64,000 nt of DNA. It comes from Bacillus spizizenii TU-B-10. Its GTDB lineage: Bacteria > Bacillota > Bacilli > Bacillales > Bacillaceae. Under the pieces are notes generated by a model. It was not told the DNA's origin. It worked only from the letters and a program-made list of their open reading frames with translations, and did not search any database. The stretch lies in NCBI RefSeq assembly GCF_000227465.1, contig NC_016047.1:573001-637000 (forward strand), read 5' to 3'. Position 1 is the stretch's first letter, and each line of letters begins with the position of its first letter. Below are positions 52,084 to 61,128 of this stretch, piece by piece. The translations under genes and the position numbers were made by a program.

Positions 52084-52236
52084 ATGTCACATCTCCTTTT
52101 CAATGCCATTTTAATATAAAATAAAAAGGAATTACATACAAATGCATTCAACATCAGCATGCCCAAAAATAATTAGATCATTTTCTTGTGAAAGTGATAA
52201 GATAGTAAAGATGAATTGTAGTGGGGGGAGTATCCA

Positions 52237-53322
52237 TTGAAAACAAGTCTAGGATTAGTGTACGGAGGAAAGTCGGCAGAACATAATGTTTCCCTGCAGA
52301 CAGCTCTGGCTGTAATCAAAGCGCTAAATACTGAGAAGTTTGATATACATCCGATTTATATAACAGAAAAAGGCGAATGGGTAAAAGGCGCCCGTTTAAC
52401 TGAGCCTGTTTCAAACGTGAAAATGCTTCAATTTGAGCAAGGAGGCAGTGCGTTTTCTCCAGCTGCCCTAAACCAGGAGATGTTTCCGCAGGAAGCGTCA
52501 CAGCAAAATGAAGCCATCGACGTCGTATTCCCGCTCCTCCACGGACCGAACGGAGAAGACGGTACGATCCAAGGAATGCTCGAACTGTTGAATGTTCCTT
52601 ATGTCGGCAACGGTGTGCTTGCTTCCTCAGCTGGCATGGATAAAGTTGTCATGAAACATTTATTCGCGCAAGCCGGCCTTGCTCAGGCTAAATACGCTGC
52701 TTTCCTTAAGAAAGACTGGACTCGTTCTCCGGAAGAAAGCTGTGAGCAGGTCGAACAGGAATTAGGCTATCCTTGCTTCGTAAAACCGGCGAACCTTGGC
52801 TCAAGTGTCGGAATCAGCAAATGCCGAAACCGTGAAGAACTGCAAAAAGCGTTTGAGCTTGCTTTCCAATATGATCGCAAAGTTGTCGTTGAAGAAGGAA
52901 TTAACGGCCGCGAGATCGAGATCGGTGTTCTTGGAAATGACGATCCTAAATGCTCTGTTGTGGGAGAAATCGCACCGAAGACAGATTTCTACGATTACAA
53001 AGCGAAATATGAGGATGGAGATACTGATCTGATGATTCCGGCAATTGTGACCGATGAGGAATACGCAACAATCAGTGATATGGCGATCAAGGCGTTTAAA
53101 GCGATCGATGGGTCAGGACTCGTCAGAGCGGACTTTTTCCTGACAGCTGACGGCGAAGTTCTGATCAATGAAGTCAACACAATGCCTGGCTTTACACCTT
53201 TCAGCATGTTTCCGCTCCTCTGGAAAGAGGCTGGAGTGGAATACGCTGACCTGATTGAACAGCTTGTGGAGCTTGCAAAAGAACGCCATGCTGAAAAACA
53301 ATTGATTAAGCATACATTTTAA
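52237..53322 (+). CDS. ddl: D-alanine--D-alanine ligase
   Basis: This is a 361-residue ATP-grasp ligase that joins two D-Ala for peptidoglycan synthesis. The N-terminal [30 protein letters not shown], the nucleotide loop [14 protein letters not shown], and the C-terminal RADFFLT and [17 protein letters not shown] are all present. The TTG start follows GGGGGGAG at six bases. It forms a cell-wall pair with murF, which uses its product, and alr downstream supplies the D-Ala. A hairpin lies between ddl and murF. Confidence 0.96.
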   Translation: MKTSLGLVYGGKSAEHNVSLQTALAVIKALNTEKFDIHPIYITEKGEWVKGARLTEPVSNVKMLQFEQGGSAFSPAALNQEMFPQEASQQNEAIDVVFPLLHGPNGEDGTIQGMLELLNVPYVGNGVLASSAGMDKVVMKHLFAQAGLAQAKYAAFLKKDWTRSPEESCEQVEQELGYPCFVKPANLGSSVGISKCRNREELQKAFELAFQYDRKVVVEEGINGREIEIGVLGNDDPKCSVVGEIAPKTDFYDYKAKYEDGDTDLMIPAIVTDEEYATISDMAIKAFKAIDGSGLVRADFFLTADGEVLINEVNTMPGFTPFSMFPLLWKEAGVEYADLIEQLVELAKERHAEKQLIKHTF

Positions 53323-53333
53323 TAATAAACATG

Positions 53334-53363
53334 GACACTGCCGGTCAGAGGGCAGTGTCTTTT
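53334..53363 (+). terminator. Hairpin between ddl and murF
   Basis: GACACTGCC (53334-53342) pairs with GGCAGTGTC (53351-53359), followed by only TTTT. It is probably a partial terminator that lowers murF relative to ddl. Confidence 0.75.
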
Positions 53364-53396
53364 CCCGTATATACAAAAGAAAGAGAGGGACCTCAC

Positions 53397-54770
53397 TTGA
53401 TTAAACGAACAGTAAAGAACATTGCGGAGATGGTCAAAGGCACACTGACAAATCCGCAATATGAACAAACAGTCATTCATGGAGTGGCAACTGATACAAG
53501 AAAACTGGAACAACAGCAGCTTTTCATCCCGCTGAAAGGGGAACATTTCAACGGCCACACTTTTGTGCCGCAGGCTTTTGAAGCCGGTGTAGCGGCCGTT
53601 CTTTGGGATCGGTCAGAACCAAACCCGCCCGAGAATCAAGCCGTGATCTTAGTGGACGACACCCTTTCCGCTCTTCAGCAGCTTGCAAAAGCTTATTTGC
53701 AGGAGCTTGGCACCCGTGTCATCGGGGTAACTGGAAGCAATGGCAAAACGACAACGAAAGATATGATTCACGCCGTCCTGGGAACCCGATACCGTGTCCA
53801 CAAAACAGGAGGAAACTTCAATAATCACATCGGTCTGCCGCTGACGGTTTTAGCCATGCCTGAAGATACGGAGATCGCTGTATTGGAGATGGGAATGAGC
53901 GCCAAAGGAGAAATTGATCTTCTGTCCCGCCTGGCAAACCCGGATGCTGCAGTAATTACGAATATCGGCGAATCCCACATGCAAGACCTTGGCTCAAGAG
54001 AAGGTATCGCGGAGGCGAAGCTTGAAATCATTAATGGGCTAAAAGAAGACGGGGTGCTGATTTATATCGGAGACGAACCGCTCCTTCAAAATGCATACAG
54101 CTGCCAGACGAAAACGTACGGTACGGGAGCGCATAATGATTATCTGCTTCAGGATGTCAGCCAGAGCGAGGAAGGAACCCATTTTACAATCAAAGGGATG
54201 GAAAAAACGTTTTTTATTCCGATACTTGGCAAGCACAATGTCATGAACGCCATGGCTGCGATTGCTGCAGGGGCTTATTTCGGCATCACGCCTGAGGATG
54301 CGGCAAAAGGACTGAGCGGTCTAAAGGTAACTGGCATGAGACTTGAACTCATCAAAACAGACAGCGGCATTTCGATAATCAATGACGCTTATAATGCCAG
54401 TCCGACTTCCATGAAGGCTGCGATTCTATTGACAGAAAGTCTTGAAGGCTACGGGAAAAAAATGCTCGTGCTCGGCGATATGCTTGAACTCGGCGATCTT
54501 GAAGAAACATTCCATAAAGAGTGCGGCGCTGTGATCAGCCCTGAGAAAATTGACCGCGTCTTTACGTACGGAAAACTGGGAGCTTTTATCGCGGAAGGCG
54601 CACTGAAACACTTTGAGAAAGAACGCGTCAGCCATTACACTGAGAAAAAAGATCTCCTCCAAGCTGTGAAGGAAAACGCGTCAAAAGGAGATTTAATTTT
54701 ATTCAAAGCGTCCAGAGGTATGAAGCTTGAAGAAATCGTTAAAGATTTAATAGAGAGCCCGCTTTCGTAA
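53397..54770 (+). CDS. murF: UDP-MurNAc-tripeptide--D-Ala-D-Ala ligase MurF
   Basis: This is a 457-residue Mur ligase that adds D-Ala-D-Ala to the cytoplasmic wall precursor. The P-loop is GVTGSNGKTTTKDM, a second region is VLEMGMSAKGEI and ITNIGESH, and the C-terminal domain begins at TGMRLEL with NDAYNASPTSM. TTG 53397 is six bases from GAGGGA (53385-53390). The frame extends upstream through the hairpin to 53331, but that part is not coding. It is the second gene of ddl-murF. Confidence 0.96.
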   Translation: MIKRTVKNIAEMVKGTLTNPQYEQTVIHGVATDTRKLEQQQLFIPLKGEHFNGHTFVPQAFEAGVAAVLWDRSEPNPPENQAVILVDDTLSALQQLAKAYLQELGTRVIGVTGSNGKTTTKDMIHAVLGTRYRVHKTGGNFNNHIGLPLTVLAMPEDTEIAVLEMGMSAKGEIDLLSRLANPDAAVITNIGESHMQDLGSREGIAEAKLEIINGLKEDGVLIYIGDEPLLQNAYSCQTKTYGTGAHNDYLLQDVSQSEEGTHFTIKGMEKTFFIPILGKHNVMNAMAAIAAGAYFGITPEDAAKGLSGLKVTGMRLELIKTDSGISIINDAYNASPTSMKAAILLTESLEGYGKKMLVLGDMLELGDLEETFHKECGAVISPEKIDRVFTYGKLGAFIAEGALKHFEKERVSHYTEKKDLLQAVKENASKGDLILFKASRGMKLEEIVKDLIESPLS

Positions 54771-54872
54771 AAAAATCTTGCGGAAAAACCGCATATTGCA
54801 TCATAAAATAACATGATGTGCAAACACTAATGTATGCCGGACGGAAATTATGTATATCTGGCCGGCTGCGGC

Positions 54873-55170
54873 TATGATACAATATATATAGGTTATTTCG
54901 CGATACGAACATATTCGCCCGGACTTTTCATCCGCTGACCCGAAGTTCTCCGCCGGATACAGGGGAGCGGATGGAGAAGCAGCCGGCATATTCGAGAAGC
55001 CGATCTGCTTCTCATCTTATTGAAAAACAACTAGTGTAATGGTAAGATAAAACTTAAAGTAATTCGGGCTTTGTATACGGATGGATCCTGTCCTTTTTGT
55101 CTAAAGGGCAGTTTTATAAGTGGTAAATCACGACATTACTGAAACAGCAATTAGAAGGAGTTTGAATAAT
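54873..55170 (+). promoter_or_regulatory. Structured leader of cshA
   Basis: About 400 bases separate murF and cshA. From a TATGAT box near 54873 on, the stretch can fold strongly: CATCCGCT (54929-54936) with AGCGGATG (54966-54973), directly followed by GAGAAGCAG (54974-54982) with CTGCTTCTC (55005-55013). A terminator-like hairpin CTGTCCTTT with AAAGGGCAG and TTTT lies at 55088-55115. The sequence suggests an attenuated or self-regulated leader. I recognise no named RNA family. Confidence 0.5.
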
Positions 55171-56655
55171 TTGACTATAACGTTTCAAGATTTTAATTTA
55201 AGTTCTGATCTCATGAAAGCAATTAATCGTATGGGATTTGAAGAAGCAACACCGATTCAGGCACAAACGATACCGCTCGGACTTTCAAATAAAGACGTCA
55301 TTGGACAAGCGCAAACAGGTACAGGTAAAACAGCTGCGTTTGGTATACCCCTTGTTGAAAAAATTAACCCCGAGTCTCCTAATATTCAAGCAATCGTAAT
55401 CGCGCCAACCCGTGAATTAGCCATTCAAGTATCTGAAGAATTATATAAAATCGGACAAGATAAACGTGCGAAGGTTCTTCCTATTTACGGCGGACAGGAT
55501 ATTGGACGGCAAATCCGGGCGTTAAAGAAGAATCCGAATATTATTGTCGGAACACCTGGACGTCTTCTTGACCACATCAACCGCCGCACAATTCGTTTAA
55601 ACAATGTAAACACTGTTGTAATGGATGAAGCGGATGAAATGCTGAACATGGGATTCATTGACGACATTGAATCTATTCTTTCAAACGTGCCGAGCGAGCA
55701 TCAGACACTTCTGTTCTCTGCTACAATGCCAGCGCCGATCAAACGCATTGCAGAGCGTTTTATGACTGAGCCGGAACACGTAAAAGTAAAAGCAAAAGAA
55801 ATGACGGTTTCTAACATTCAGCAGTTCTATTTGGAAGTGCAAGAACGCAAAAAATTCGATACACTGACTCGCCTTCTTGACATTCAGTCTCCTGAGCTTG
55901 CGATCGTATTCGGACGTACAAAACGCCGTGTCGATGAGCTGGCTGAAGCCCTGAACCTTCGCGGATATGCGGCTGAAGGAATTCACGGTGACTTAACGCA
56001 GGCAAAACGTATGGTTGCGCTTCGTAAATTTAAAGAAGGTGCAATCGAAGTTCTTGTTGCAACTGATGTTGCCGCTCGCGGACTTGATATCTCAGGCGTC
56101 ACACACGTGTACAACTTCGACGTGCCTCAAGATCCTGAAAGCTATGTTCACCGTATCGGAAGAACTGGCCGTGCAGGAAAAACAGGTATGGCGATGACGT
56201 TTATTACACCGCGTGAGAAAAGCATGCTTCGCGCAATTGAACAAACAACAAAACGCAAAATGGACCGCATGAAGGAGCCTACACTTGATGAAGCGTTAGA
56301 AGGCCAGCAGCAGGTTACTGTTGAACGTCTTCGCACGGCAATCAGTGAAAACAACCTAAACTTCTACATGACAGCGGCAGCTGAGCTGCTTGAAGATCAT
56401 GATGCAGTAACAGTGGTTGCGGCTGCTATCAAAATGTCTACAAAAGAGCCGGACAACACACCAGTTCGCTTAACAGACGAAGCGCCGATGGTCAGCAAAC
56501 GCTACAAGAACCAGCGCACTTCTAAACGCAGAGACGGACAAGGCGGCGGCTACCGCGGCGGAAAAGGGAAAAACAACAACCGTTCTTCCTATGACAAAAA
56601 GCGTTCAAACGATCGCCGTTCTTCAGGTGACAGACGCCAGAAAAAATCTTACTAA
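55171..56655 (+). CDS. cshA: DEAD-box RNA helicase CshA
   Basis: This is a 494-residue DEAD-box helicase of the RNA degradosome and cold response. Motifs in order are the Q motif ([11 protein letters not shown]), I AQTGTGKT, Ia PTRELA, Ib TPGR, II DEAD in [33 protein letters not shown] and [12 protein letters not shown]. The C-terminal 60 residues are Arg/Gly/Asn-rich ([17 protein letters not shown]), an RNA-binding tail. TTG 55171 is ten bases from AAGGAG; an in-frame GTG at 55120 lacks a ribosome site. A long leader precedes it. Confidence 0.96.
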   Translation: MTITFQDFNLSSDLMKAINRMGFEEATPIQAQTIPLGLSNKDVIGQAQTGTGKTAAFGIPLVEKINPESPNIQAIVIAPTRELAIQVSEELYKIGQDKRAKVLPIYGGQDIGRQIRALKKNPNIIVGTPGRLLDHINRRTIRLNNVNTVVMDEADEMLNMGFIDDIESILSNVPSEHQTLLFSATMPAPIKRIAERFMTEPEHVKVKAKEMTVSNIQQFYLEVQERKKFDTLTRLLDIQSPELAIVFGRTKRRVDELAEALNLRGYAAEGIHGDLTQAKRMVALRKFKEGAIEVLVATDVAARGLDISGVTHVYNFDVPQDPESYVHRIGRTGRAGKTGMAMTFITPREKSMLRAIEQTTKRKMDRMKEPTLDEALEGQQQVTVERLRTAISENNLNFYMTAAAELLEDHDAVTVVAAAIKMSTKEPDNTPVRLTDEAPMVSKRYKNQRTSKRRDGQGGGYRGGKGKNNNRSSYDKKRSNDRRSSGDRRQKKSY

Positions 56656-56667
56656 TTCTATCGATTG

Positions 56668-56699
56668 AAAGCCCAAAACATGACGTTTTGGGCTTTTTT
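56668..56699 (+). terminator. Terminator after cshA
   Basis: AAAGCCCAAAAC pairs with GTTTTGGGCTTT around ATGAC, then a run of T. The stem matches the one behind ydbC almost base for base. Confidence 0.92.
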
Positions 56700-56767
56700 A
56701 TGTTCGCGATTGGCTATTCAGCAAACTTTCAGCTGACGGATGCCATTTTTCTCTGTATGCTTAAGAA

Positions 56768-56796
56768 TGAAACCTTTCTGTATAAGAGACGTATAA
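56768..56796 (+). promoter_or_regulatory. Sigma-W promoter of ydbST
   Basis: TGAAAC (56768-56773), 16 bases, CGTATAA (56790-56796). It is a perfect match to the sigma-W consensus, 30 bases before ydbS. Confidence 0.93.
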
Positions 56797-56826
56797 GTAA
56801 CGACGAAAAATCGGGAGGTAGGTATT

Positions 56827-57306
56827 TTGAGAGACCAGCCAAAAAACCAAATCAGTCCAGACGGATTAAAGGTTTGGCGACTTCAAGAGATCATCATATC
56901 CGCTGTTTGCTTGCTTATCGTCATAGCAGTTGCGGTATTAAGCTATTATTTTCATTGGCCGTACTGGATCAGCGGCGGGCTCGGCGCTGCTTGGCTGCTA
57001 GGTTCGGTTGTGACGGTCTTTATCATTCCAAAGATCCGTCATAAAGTGTGGCGCTATGAAGTCCATGAACATGAAATAGATATTCAGTCAGGTATTTTTG
57101 TGGTGACGCGTGTGATTGTCCCGATGGTCAGAGTTCAGCACGTCGATACGTCACAAGGTCCGTTATTGAAAAAATACAACCTGGCAACCGTAAAAATTTC
57201 CACGGCCGCGACCGTTCACTCGATCCCCGCTTTGGCGATGGAGGAAGCGGATCGGCTGAGAGACTCCATTTCCCGTCTGGCAAGGGTGACTGACGATGAT
57301 GTCTGA
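56827..57306 (+). CDS. ydbS: bPH2 (DUF304) membrane protein YdbS
   Basis: This is a 159-residue protein with two membrane segments (about 22-60) and one bacterial pleckstrin-homology bPH2 domain (about 70-150, with RYEVHEHEIDIQSGIFVV and VPMVRVQHVDTSQGPLLKKYNLA). It works with YdbT; the sigma-W promoter ties the pair to envelope stress, and in B. subtilis they have been linked to resistance against certain antimicrobial peptides. The TTG start is seven bases from GGGAGGT. It overlaps ydbT by 11 bases. Confidence 0.92.
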   Translation: MRDQPKNQISPDGLKVWRLQEIIISAVCLLIVIAVAVLSYYFHWPYWISGGLGAAWLLGSVVTVFIIPKIRHKVWRYEVHEHEIDIQSGIFVVTRVIVPMVRVQHVDTSQGPLLKKYNLATVKISTAATVHSIPALAMEEADRLRDSISRLARVTDDDV

Positions 57307-58777
57307 ACCGAAACGCCTGCACCCGGCGGCAGTCATTTTGAATTTATGCCATACCATTATTCAAACGATAAAAAATATCATTCTGCCATTCTTTTTTGTG
57401 TATATCGTCAATTCGAACAATACTGTCCGTTTTTACGGAGCCATTGCGCTCGGTGTGCTGTTCATCTGGCTTATAGCCGCAAGCATCATCAAATGGAGAA
57501 GGTTTACCTATCGAATTGAAGATGATGAATTCAGAATCGAAGAAGGCTTGTTTGTTACGAAAAAGCGATACATATCGATCGATCGGATTCAAACGATGAA
57601 TACGAGCGCGGGCGTGGTCCAGCAAATCTTTAAGCTTGTGAAGCTGCAAATTGAAACGGCAGGCGGAGGCAAGGAGGCGGAAGCCGTTCTTTCTGCTATT
57701 TCTGTTGAAGAAGCCGAACGCATCAAGGAAGCCGTCTTTAAGAAAAAAGCGCAAAGGCACGAAAGCGAACAAGAGGAAGAATGGCTTGAAGCTGAGCAGG
57801 AGTTCATTCCGGCCGTTGAGCCGCAAGAGCACTATCGGATGAACGTGAAAGAGTTGCTCATGGCCGCTTCTACATCTGGGGGAATCGGAGTGATTATCTC
57901 CGCTGTATTTGCGCTTTTTACCCAGCTTGACGAAGTGCTGCCGATGGATTGGTTTTTTGATAAATTTTCCTTCCTTCAGCACGCGAGCATCGGCATTTAT
58001 GCGGTACTCATTTTTATTGGTTTATTTATCGCCTGGGTGTTCAGCATCGCCGGTATGATGTTTAAATACGCGAACTTTCAAATCATAAAAAAAGAGCAGG
58101 AATTGGTGATTTCAAGGGGAATTATTGAAAAACATCAAGTCACGATCCCGCTTCGAAAAATACAAGCCATTAAAATAAAAGAAAACATCATCCGCCAGCT
58201 TTTCGGCTTTGTGACGGTGTCCATCGTCAGCGCGGGCGGAGGCGACCGGGAAAAAGAAGAGGGCGCTTTGACCATTCTTTTTCCGATGATTCATAAAAAA
58301 AAGCTTCCGCACATGCTCCGGACATTTACGCCGGAATATACGCTGGAAGAAAACGTCCGCCGCCTGCCGCGGCGCGCGTTGAAACGATATCTGTTCCGTT
58401 CCGTCATTTTTTCACTCTTTTTGATTATCCCATTATGTATCTTTTTTCAGCCATGGGGCTATCTGTCGATCATCCTGCTGCCGATTGAATTGATCTTCGG
58501 CTACCTCGCATTTAAGGATACAGCATGGACGATTAACGAGGACCGGCTTCAGCTGACCTCAAGATTTATCGGCAGAACCACCGCGATTGTGTTGAATAGG
58601 CGAATGCAGGTTTGCAAGTTCAGCCAATCCTATTTTCAAAAGAAAGGCCGCCTGTATACCATTTCTACCTCGGTAAAATCATCAAGCCATATGGAAGAAT
58701 TAACGGTGAGGGATGTAGGTGAAGAGGATGCAGACTTCATTTTAAATTGGTATTCATATGAAAAAGCGGACGGTTAA
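57296..58777 (+). CDS. ydbT: Multi-bPH2 membrane protein YdbT
   Basis: This is a 493-residue protein with three membrane pairs and three bPH2 (DUF304) domains (first at about 75-145 with IEDDEFRIEEGLFVTKKRYI, second at about 265-340, third at about 405-485). It is the larger partner of YdbS in the sigma-W envelope-stress regulon. It starts with two ATGs overlapping the end of ydbS, implying coupling. Its stop TAA shares the TTAA at 58774-58777 with the stop of the convergent ydcA. Confidence 0.92.
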   Translation: MMSEPKRLHPAAVILNLCHTIIQTIKNIILPFFFVYIVNSNNTVRFYGAIALGVLFIWLIAASIIKWRRFTYRIEDDEFRIEEGLFVTKKRYISIDRIQTMNTSAGVVQQIFKLVKLQIETAGGGKEAEAVLSAISVEEAERIKEAVFKKKAQRHESEQEEEWLEAEQEFIPAVEPQEHYRMNVKELLMAASTSGGIGVIISAVFALFTQLDEVLPMDWFFDKFSFLQHASIGIYAVLIFIGLFIAWVFSIAGMMFKYANFQIIKKEQELVISRGIIEKHQVTIPLRKIQAIKIKENIIRQLFGFVTVSIVSAGGGDREKEEGALTILFPMIHKKKLPHMLRTFTPEYTLEENVRRLPRRALKRYLFRSVIFSLFLIIPLCIFFQPWGYLSIILLPIELIFGYLAFKDTAWTINEDRLQLTSRFIGRTTAIVLNRRMQVCKFSQSYFQKKGRLYTISTSVKSSSHMEELTVRDVGEEDADFILNWYSYEKADG

Positions 58778-59373
58778 TACCGCCGCTCTTTTTTTTGCAC
58801 ACATAAAAACGAGAGAAGAAACCCGCCGCAAAGTCCAAACAGATGGGCCATCATGTTAATATTGGAGTTGATAAACGACATGAGAACGGCAAATGCGAGC
58901 AGTGTGAGAATCATTTTGGAATGCTCTTGCCCGATCAGTTCTTTGCGAAAAAGAACCATAAACAGGTACACGCCGAACAGCCCGAAAATCGCGCCGGAAG
59001 CCCCAACATGCACGTAATCAAGCGGCTCTGTAACATATGTGCCGATATTGCCGATGATGCCGGAGCCAGCGTACACAAGAAGGAAACGCGCTTTTCCCAG
59101 CATGCGTTCCAAAGCCGGGGCAAATAAAAAGATGGACATGGAATTGAACAGCAGATGGGTAAAACCGGCGTGCAGCAAAACGGGAGTGATCAGCCGCCAC
59201 CATTCACCGTTTGCGACGCCTAAATTATAGCCTGTGACCGCATCTCTCCATAACACGACTGAATGGACAGGAAGTGAAAAAAACAGCCAGAGAACAGCTT
59301 GCAAGGCCAATATAAAGGTGACAATGGGATAAAGCCTGATAAACGTTTGAAAATTTTCGGTCCGTATAAACAT
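58774..59373 (-). CDS. ydcA: Rhomboid-family intramembrane protease YdcA
   Basis: This is a 199-residue rhomboid with six membrane helices. The catalytic Ser is in GASGAIFGLFG (GxSG), the His in the last helix in MMAHLFGLCGGF, and the conserved HAGFTHLLFNSMS lies in helix 2. It cleaves membrane substrates within the bilayer; the target is unknown. It is divergent from acpS and tail-to-tail with ydbT, the stop codons overlapping in TTAA, with no terminator visible between them. Confidence 0.92.
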   Translation of the reverse strand: MFIRTENFQTFIRLYPIVTFILALQAVLWLFFSLPVHSVVLWRDAVTGYNLGVANGEWWRLITPVLLHAGFTHLLFNSMSIFLFAPALERMLGKARFLLVYAGSGIIGNIGTYVTEPLDYVHVGASGAIFGLFGVYLFMVLFRKELIGQEHSKMILTLLAFAVLMSFINSNINMMAHLFGLCGGFLLSFLCVQKKERRY

Positions 59374-59467
59374 TCCGAGCCCCTTTTCTTCATTTTGGTA
59401 TTTCTATAGTAACACGTTTATGAGACAAACCTTTCAAATAGTACGTACGCAAAGGAGGTTATCACAC

Positions 59468-59833
59468 ATGATTTACGGCATTGGACTAGACATCACAGAG
59501 CTTAAACGGATCGCTTCTATGGCTGGACGTCAAAAAAGATTTGCTGGAAGGATTTTAACTCGAAGCGAGCTTGACCAATATCATGAGCTTTCAGAGAAAA
59601 GAAAAATCGAATTTCTCGCGGGCAGATTTGCGGCAAAAGAAGCATTCTCGAAAGCATATGGCACTGGTATAGGGAAGCAGCTCAGTTTTCAGGACATTGA
59701 AATTAAGAAAGACCAAAATGGCAAGCCTTACATCATTTGTGCGAAGTTGAGTCAGGCCGCCGTTCACGTATCGATCACTCATACAAAGGAATACGCAGCC
59801 GCGCAGGTTGTCATTGAAAGGTTGTCAAGCTAG
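59468..59833 (+). CDS. acpS: Holo-[acyl-carrier-protein] synthase AcpS
   Basis: This is a 121-residue phosphopantetheinyl transferase that loads the CoA-derived arm onto ACP. The Mg-binding Asp is in YGIGLDITELKRI and the second motif in FLAGRFAAKEAFSKAYGTGIG; VSITHTKEYAAAQ completes it. ATG 59468 follows AAAGGAGG (59451-59458). The frame is open 16 codons upstream without a ribosome site. It is followed by ydcC after a long dyad. Confidence 0.95.
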   Translation: MIYGIGLDITELKRIASMAGRQKRFAGRILTRSELDQYHELSEKRKIEFLAGRFAAKEAFSKAYGTGIGKQLSFQDIEIKKDQNGKPYIICAKLSQAAVHVSITHTKEYAAAQVVIERLSS

Positions 59834-59889
59834 TCTGCATATTAGGGAAACCCCGCTCATATATTTGATAGTGCATTAAGGGAGACAAG

Positions 59890-59960
59890 TTGTTTGAGGC
59901 TTTTATGGTACGCATCCGTTCTGCCTAACGTGTACCGAGCGTACCGTTAAAGTCAAACAA
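59890..59960. repeat. Long imperfect inverted repeat upstream of ydcC
   Basis: TTGTTTGA (59890-59897) pairs with TCAAACAA (59953-59960), CTTTTA-like bases with TAAAG, and GGTACGC (59907-59913) with GCGTACC (59939-59945). The loop is 25 bases and has no T tract, so a simple terminator is unlikely. It occupies most of the gap between acpS and ydcC. Confidence 0.6.
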
Positions 59961-60006
59961 GCGATTTCTTCCTTTTACATCAATTGAGAAAAAGGGGTTG
60001 AAAAAG

Positions 60007-61014
60007 GTGAGAAAAAGCTTTGTTTTGCTTTTAACGGGACTGCTTGCTGTCCTTATTCTTTCTGCCTGCGGGCAAAAAACGCAGCAAGATATTGTGACCG
60101 GTTTAGATGAAAAGGCGAAAGAATACACCTCGTACAAAGCAAAAGCAAAAATGACCATCGAGACAGGGAGTGAGCCTCAAGTATACAATGTGGAAATCTG
60201 GCACAAAAAGCCGTCTCTGTACAGGGTTTATTTAGAAAATCCGAAAAAGGACCAAAATCAAGTCATTTTACGAAACGAAAACGGAGTATTTGTTCTCACG
60301 CCGTCTTTAAATAAGAGCTTCAGGTTTCAAAGCGACTGGCCGAACAACAGCAGCCAGGTCTACTTGTTTGAATCGCTCGTAAAGGATGTTCAAAACGATT
60401 CGGATGCCGTTTTTACTGCCAAAGAAAAGAAATACGTATTCGAAACAAAAACGAACTATCAGCATAACAAAATGCTGCCAACGCAAGAAATCACGTTTAA
60501 CAAAAAAGATATGAGCCCGTCATCTGTCAAAGTCATGGATACAGACCGCAAAGTCATGGTGAAAGTAGAATTCAGCAGCTTTGAATTTAATAAACAATTC
60601 GACAAAGAATCATTTGACGAAAAGAAAAATATGACTCTTTCCCAAATGGATGTCGCCACAAGCGCGAAGCCATCCGATACGTTCGCGGTAAAAACGCCGC
60701 TAGAACTGCCGCTAGGCGTAAAGCTGCTTGAAGAAAAAGATATTTCTACTGAAGACGGGAAGCGGATCATCATGACCTACGGAGGAGAAAAGTCATTTAC
60801 CTTAATTCAGGAAAAAGCCCAGATTGCCAAAGCTTCTTCTTCAGTTACGATGAACGGCGAACCGGTAAATCTCGGCTACACGATCGGCGCCTTGTCGGAT
60901 GCATCATTATCATGGACCTATGACGGTGTAGATTACCTTCTCTCCTCTAAAGATCTTTCTAAAGAGGAAATGGTGACAGTCGCGAAAAGCATGCAGGGAC
61001 AATCATCTAAATAA
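60007..61014 (+). CDS. ydcC: LolA-like lipoprotein YdcC
   Basis: This is a 335-residue exported lipoprotein: signal peptide with lipobox LSAC (ILSACGQK), then an N-terminal LolA/outer-membrane-lipoprotein-sorting-like beta domain (KAKMTIETGSEPQVYNVEIWHKKPSLYRVYL) and a C-terminal domain (about 220-330). Members in spore-formers include sporulation and germination proteins (GerS-like), but its role is not settled. GTG 60007 is nine bases from AAGGGG; TTG 59998 directly abuts that site and would add three residues. Confidence 0.87.
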   Translation: MRKSFVLLLTGLLAVLILSACGQKTQQDIVTGLDEKAKEYTSYKAKAKMTIETGSEPQVYNVEIWHKKPSLYRVYLENPKKDQNQVILRNENGVFVLTPSLNKSFRFQSDWPNNSSQVYLFESLVKDVQNDSDAVFTAKEKKYVFETKTNYQHNKMLPTQEITFNKKDMSPSSVKVMDTDRKVMVKVEFSSFEFNKQFDKESFDEKKNMTLSQMDVATSAKPSDTFAVKTPLELPLGVKLLEEKDISTEDGKRIIMTYGGEKSFTLIQEKAQIAKASSSVTMNGEPVNLGYTIGALSDASLSWTYDGVDYLLSSKDLSKEEMVTVAKSMQGQSSK

Positions 61015-61020
61015 CCGCCG

Positions 61021-61048
61021 AAGGCCAAACATGATTTGGCCTTTTTTT
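61021..61048 (+). terminator. Terminator after ydcC
   Basis: AAGGCCAAA (61021-61029) pairs with TTTGGCCTT (61035-61043), then T5. Confidence 0.92.
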
Positions 61049-61128
61049 CGTTAGGCATCGTTTCCCTTTGTCCTTTAATTTTAGTATGATATGTAAATGA
61101 TATTGAATAAAAGCTAGGAAGTGTCATA

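Noticed and set aside
55120-55170. GTG start giving a 17-residue extension of CshA
   Set aside because: No ribosome site; the DEAD-box Q-motif spacing fits the TTG at 55171, which has AAGGAG.
57344-57982. 212-codon minus-strand frame inside ydbT
   Set aside because: Shadow of a well-supported sigma-W operon gene; the composition is untypical and there is no start signal.
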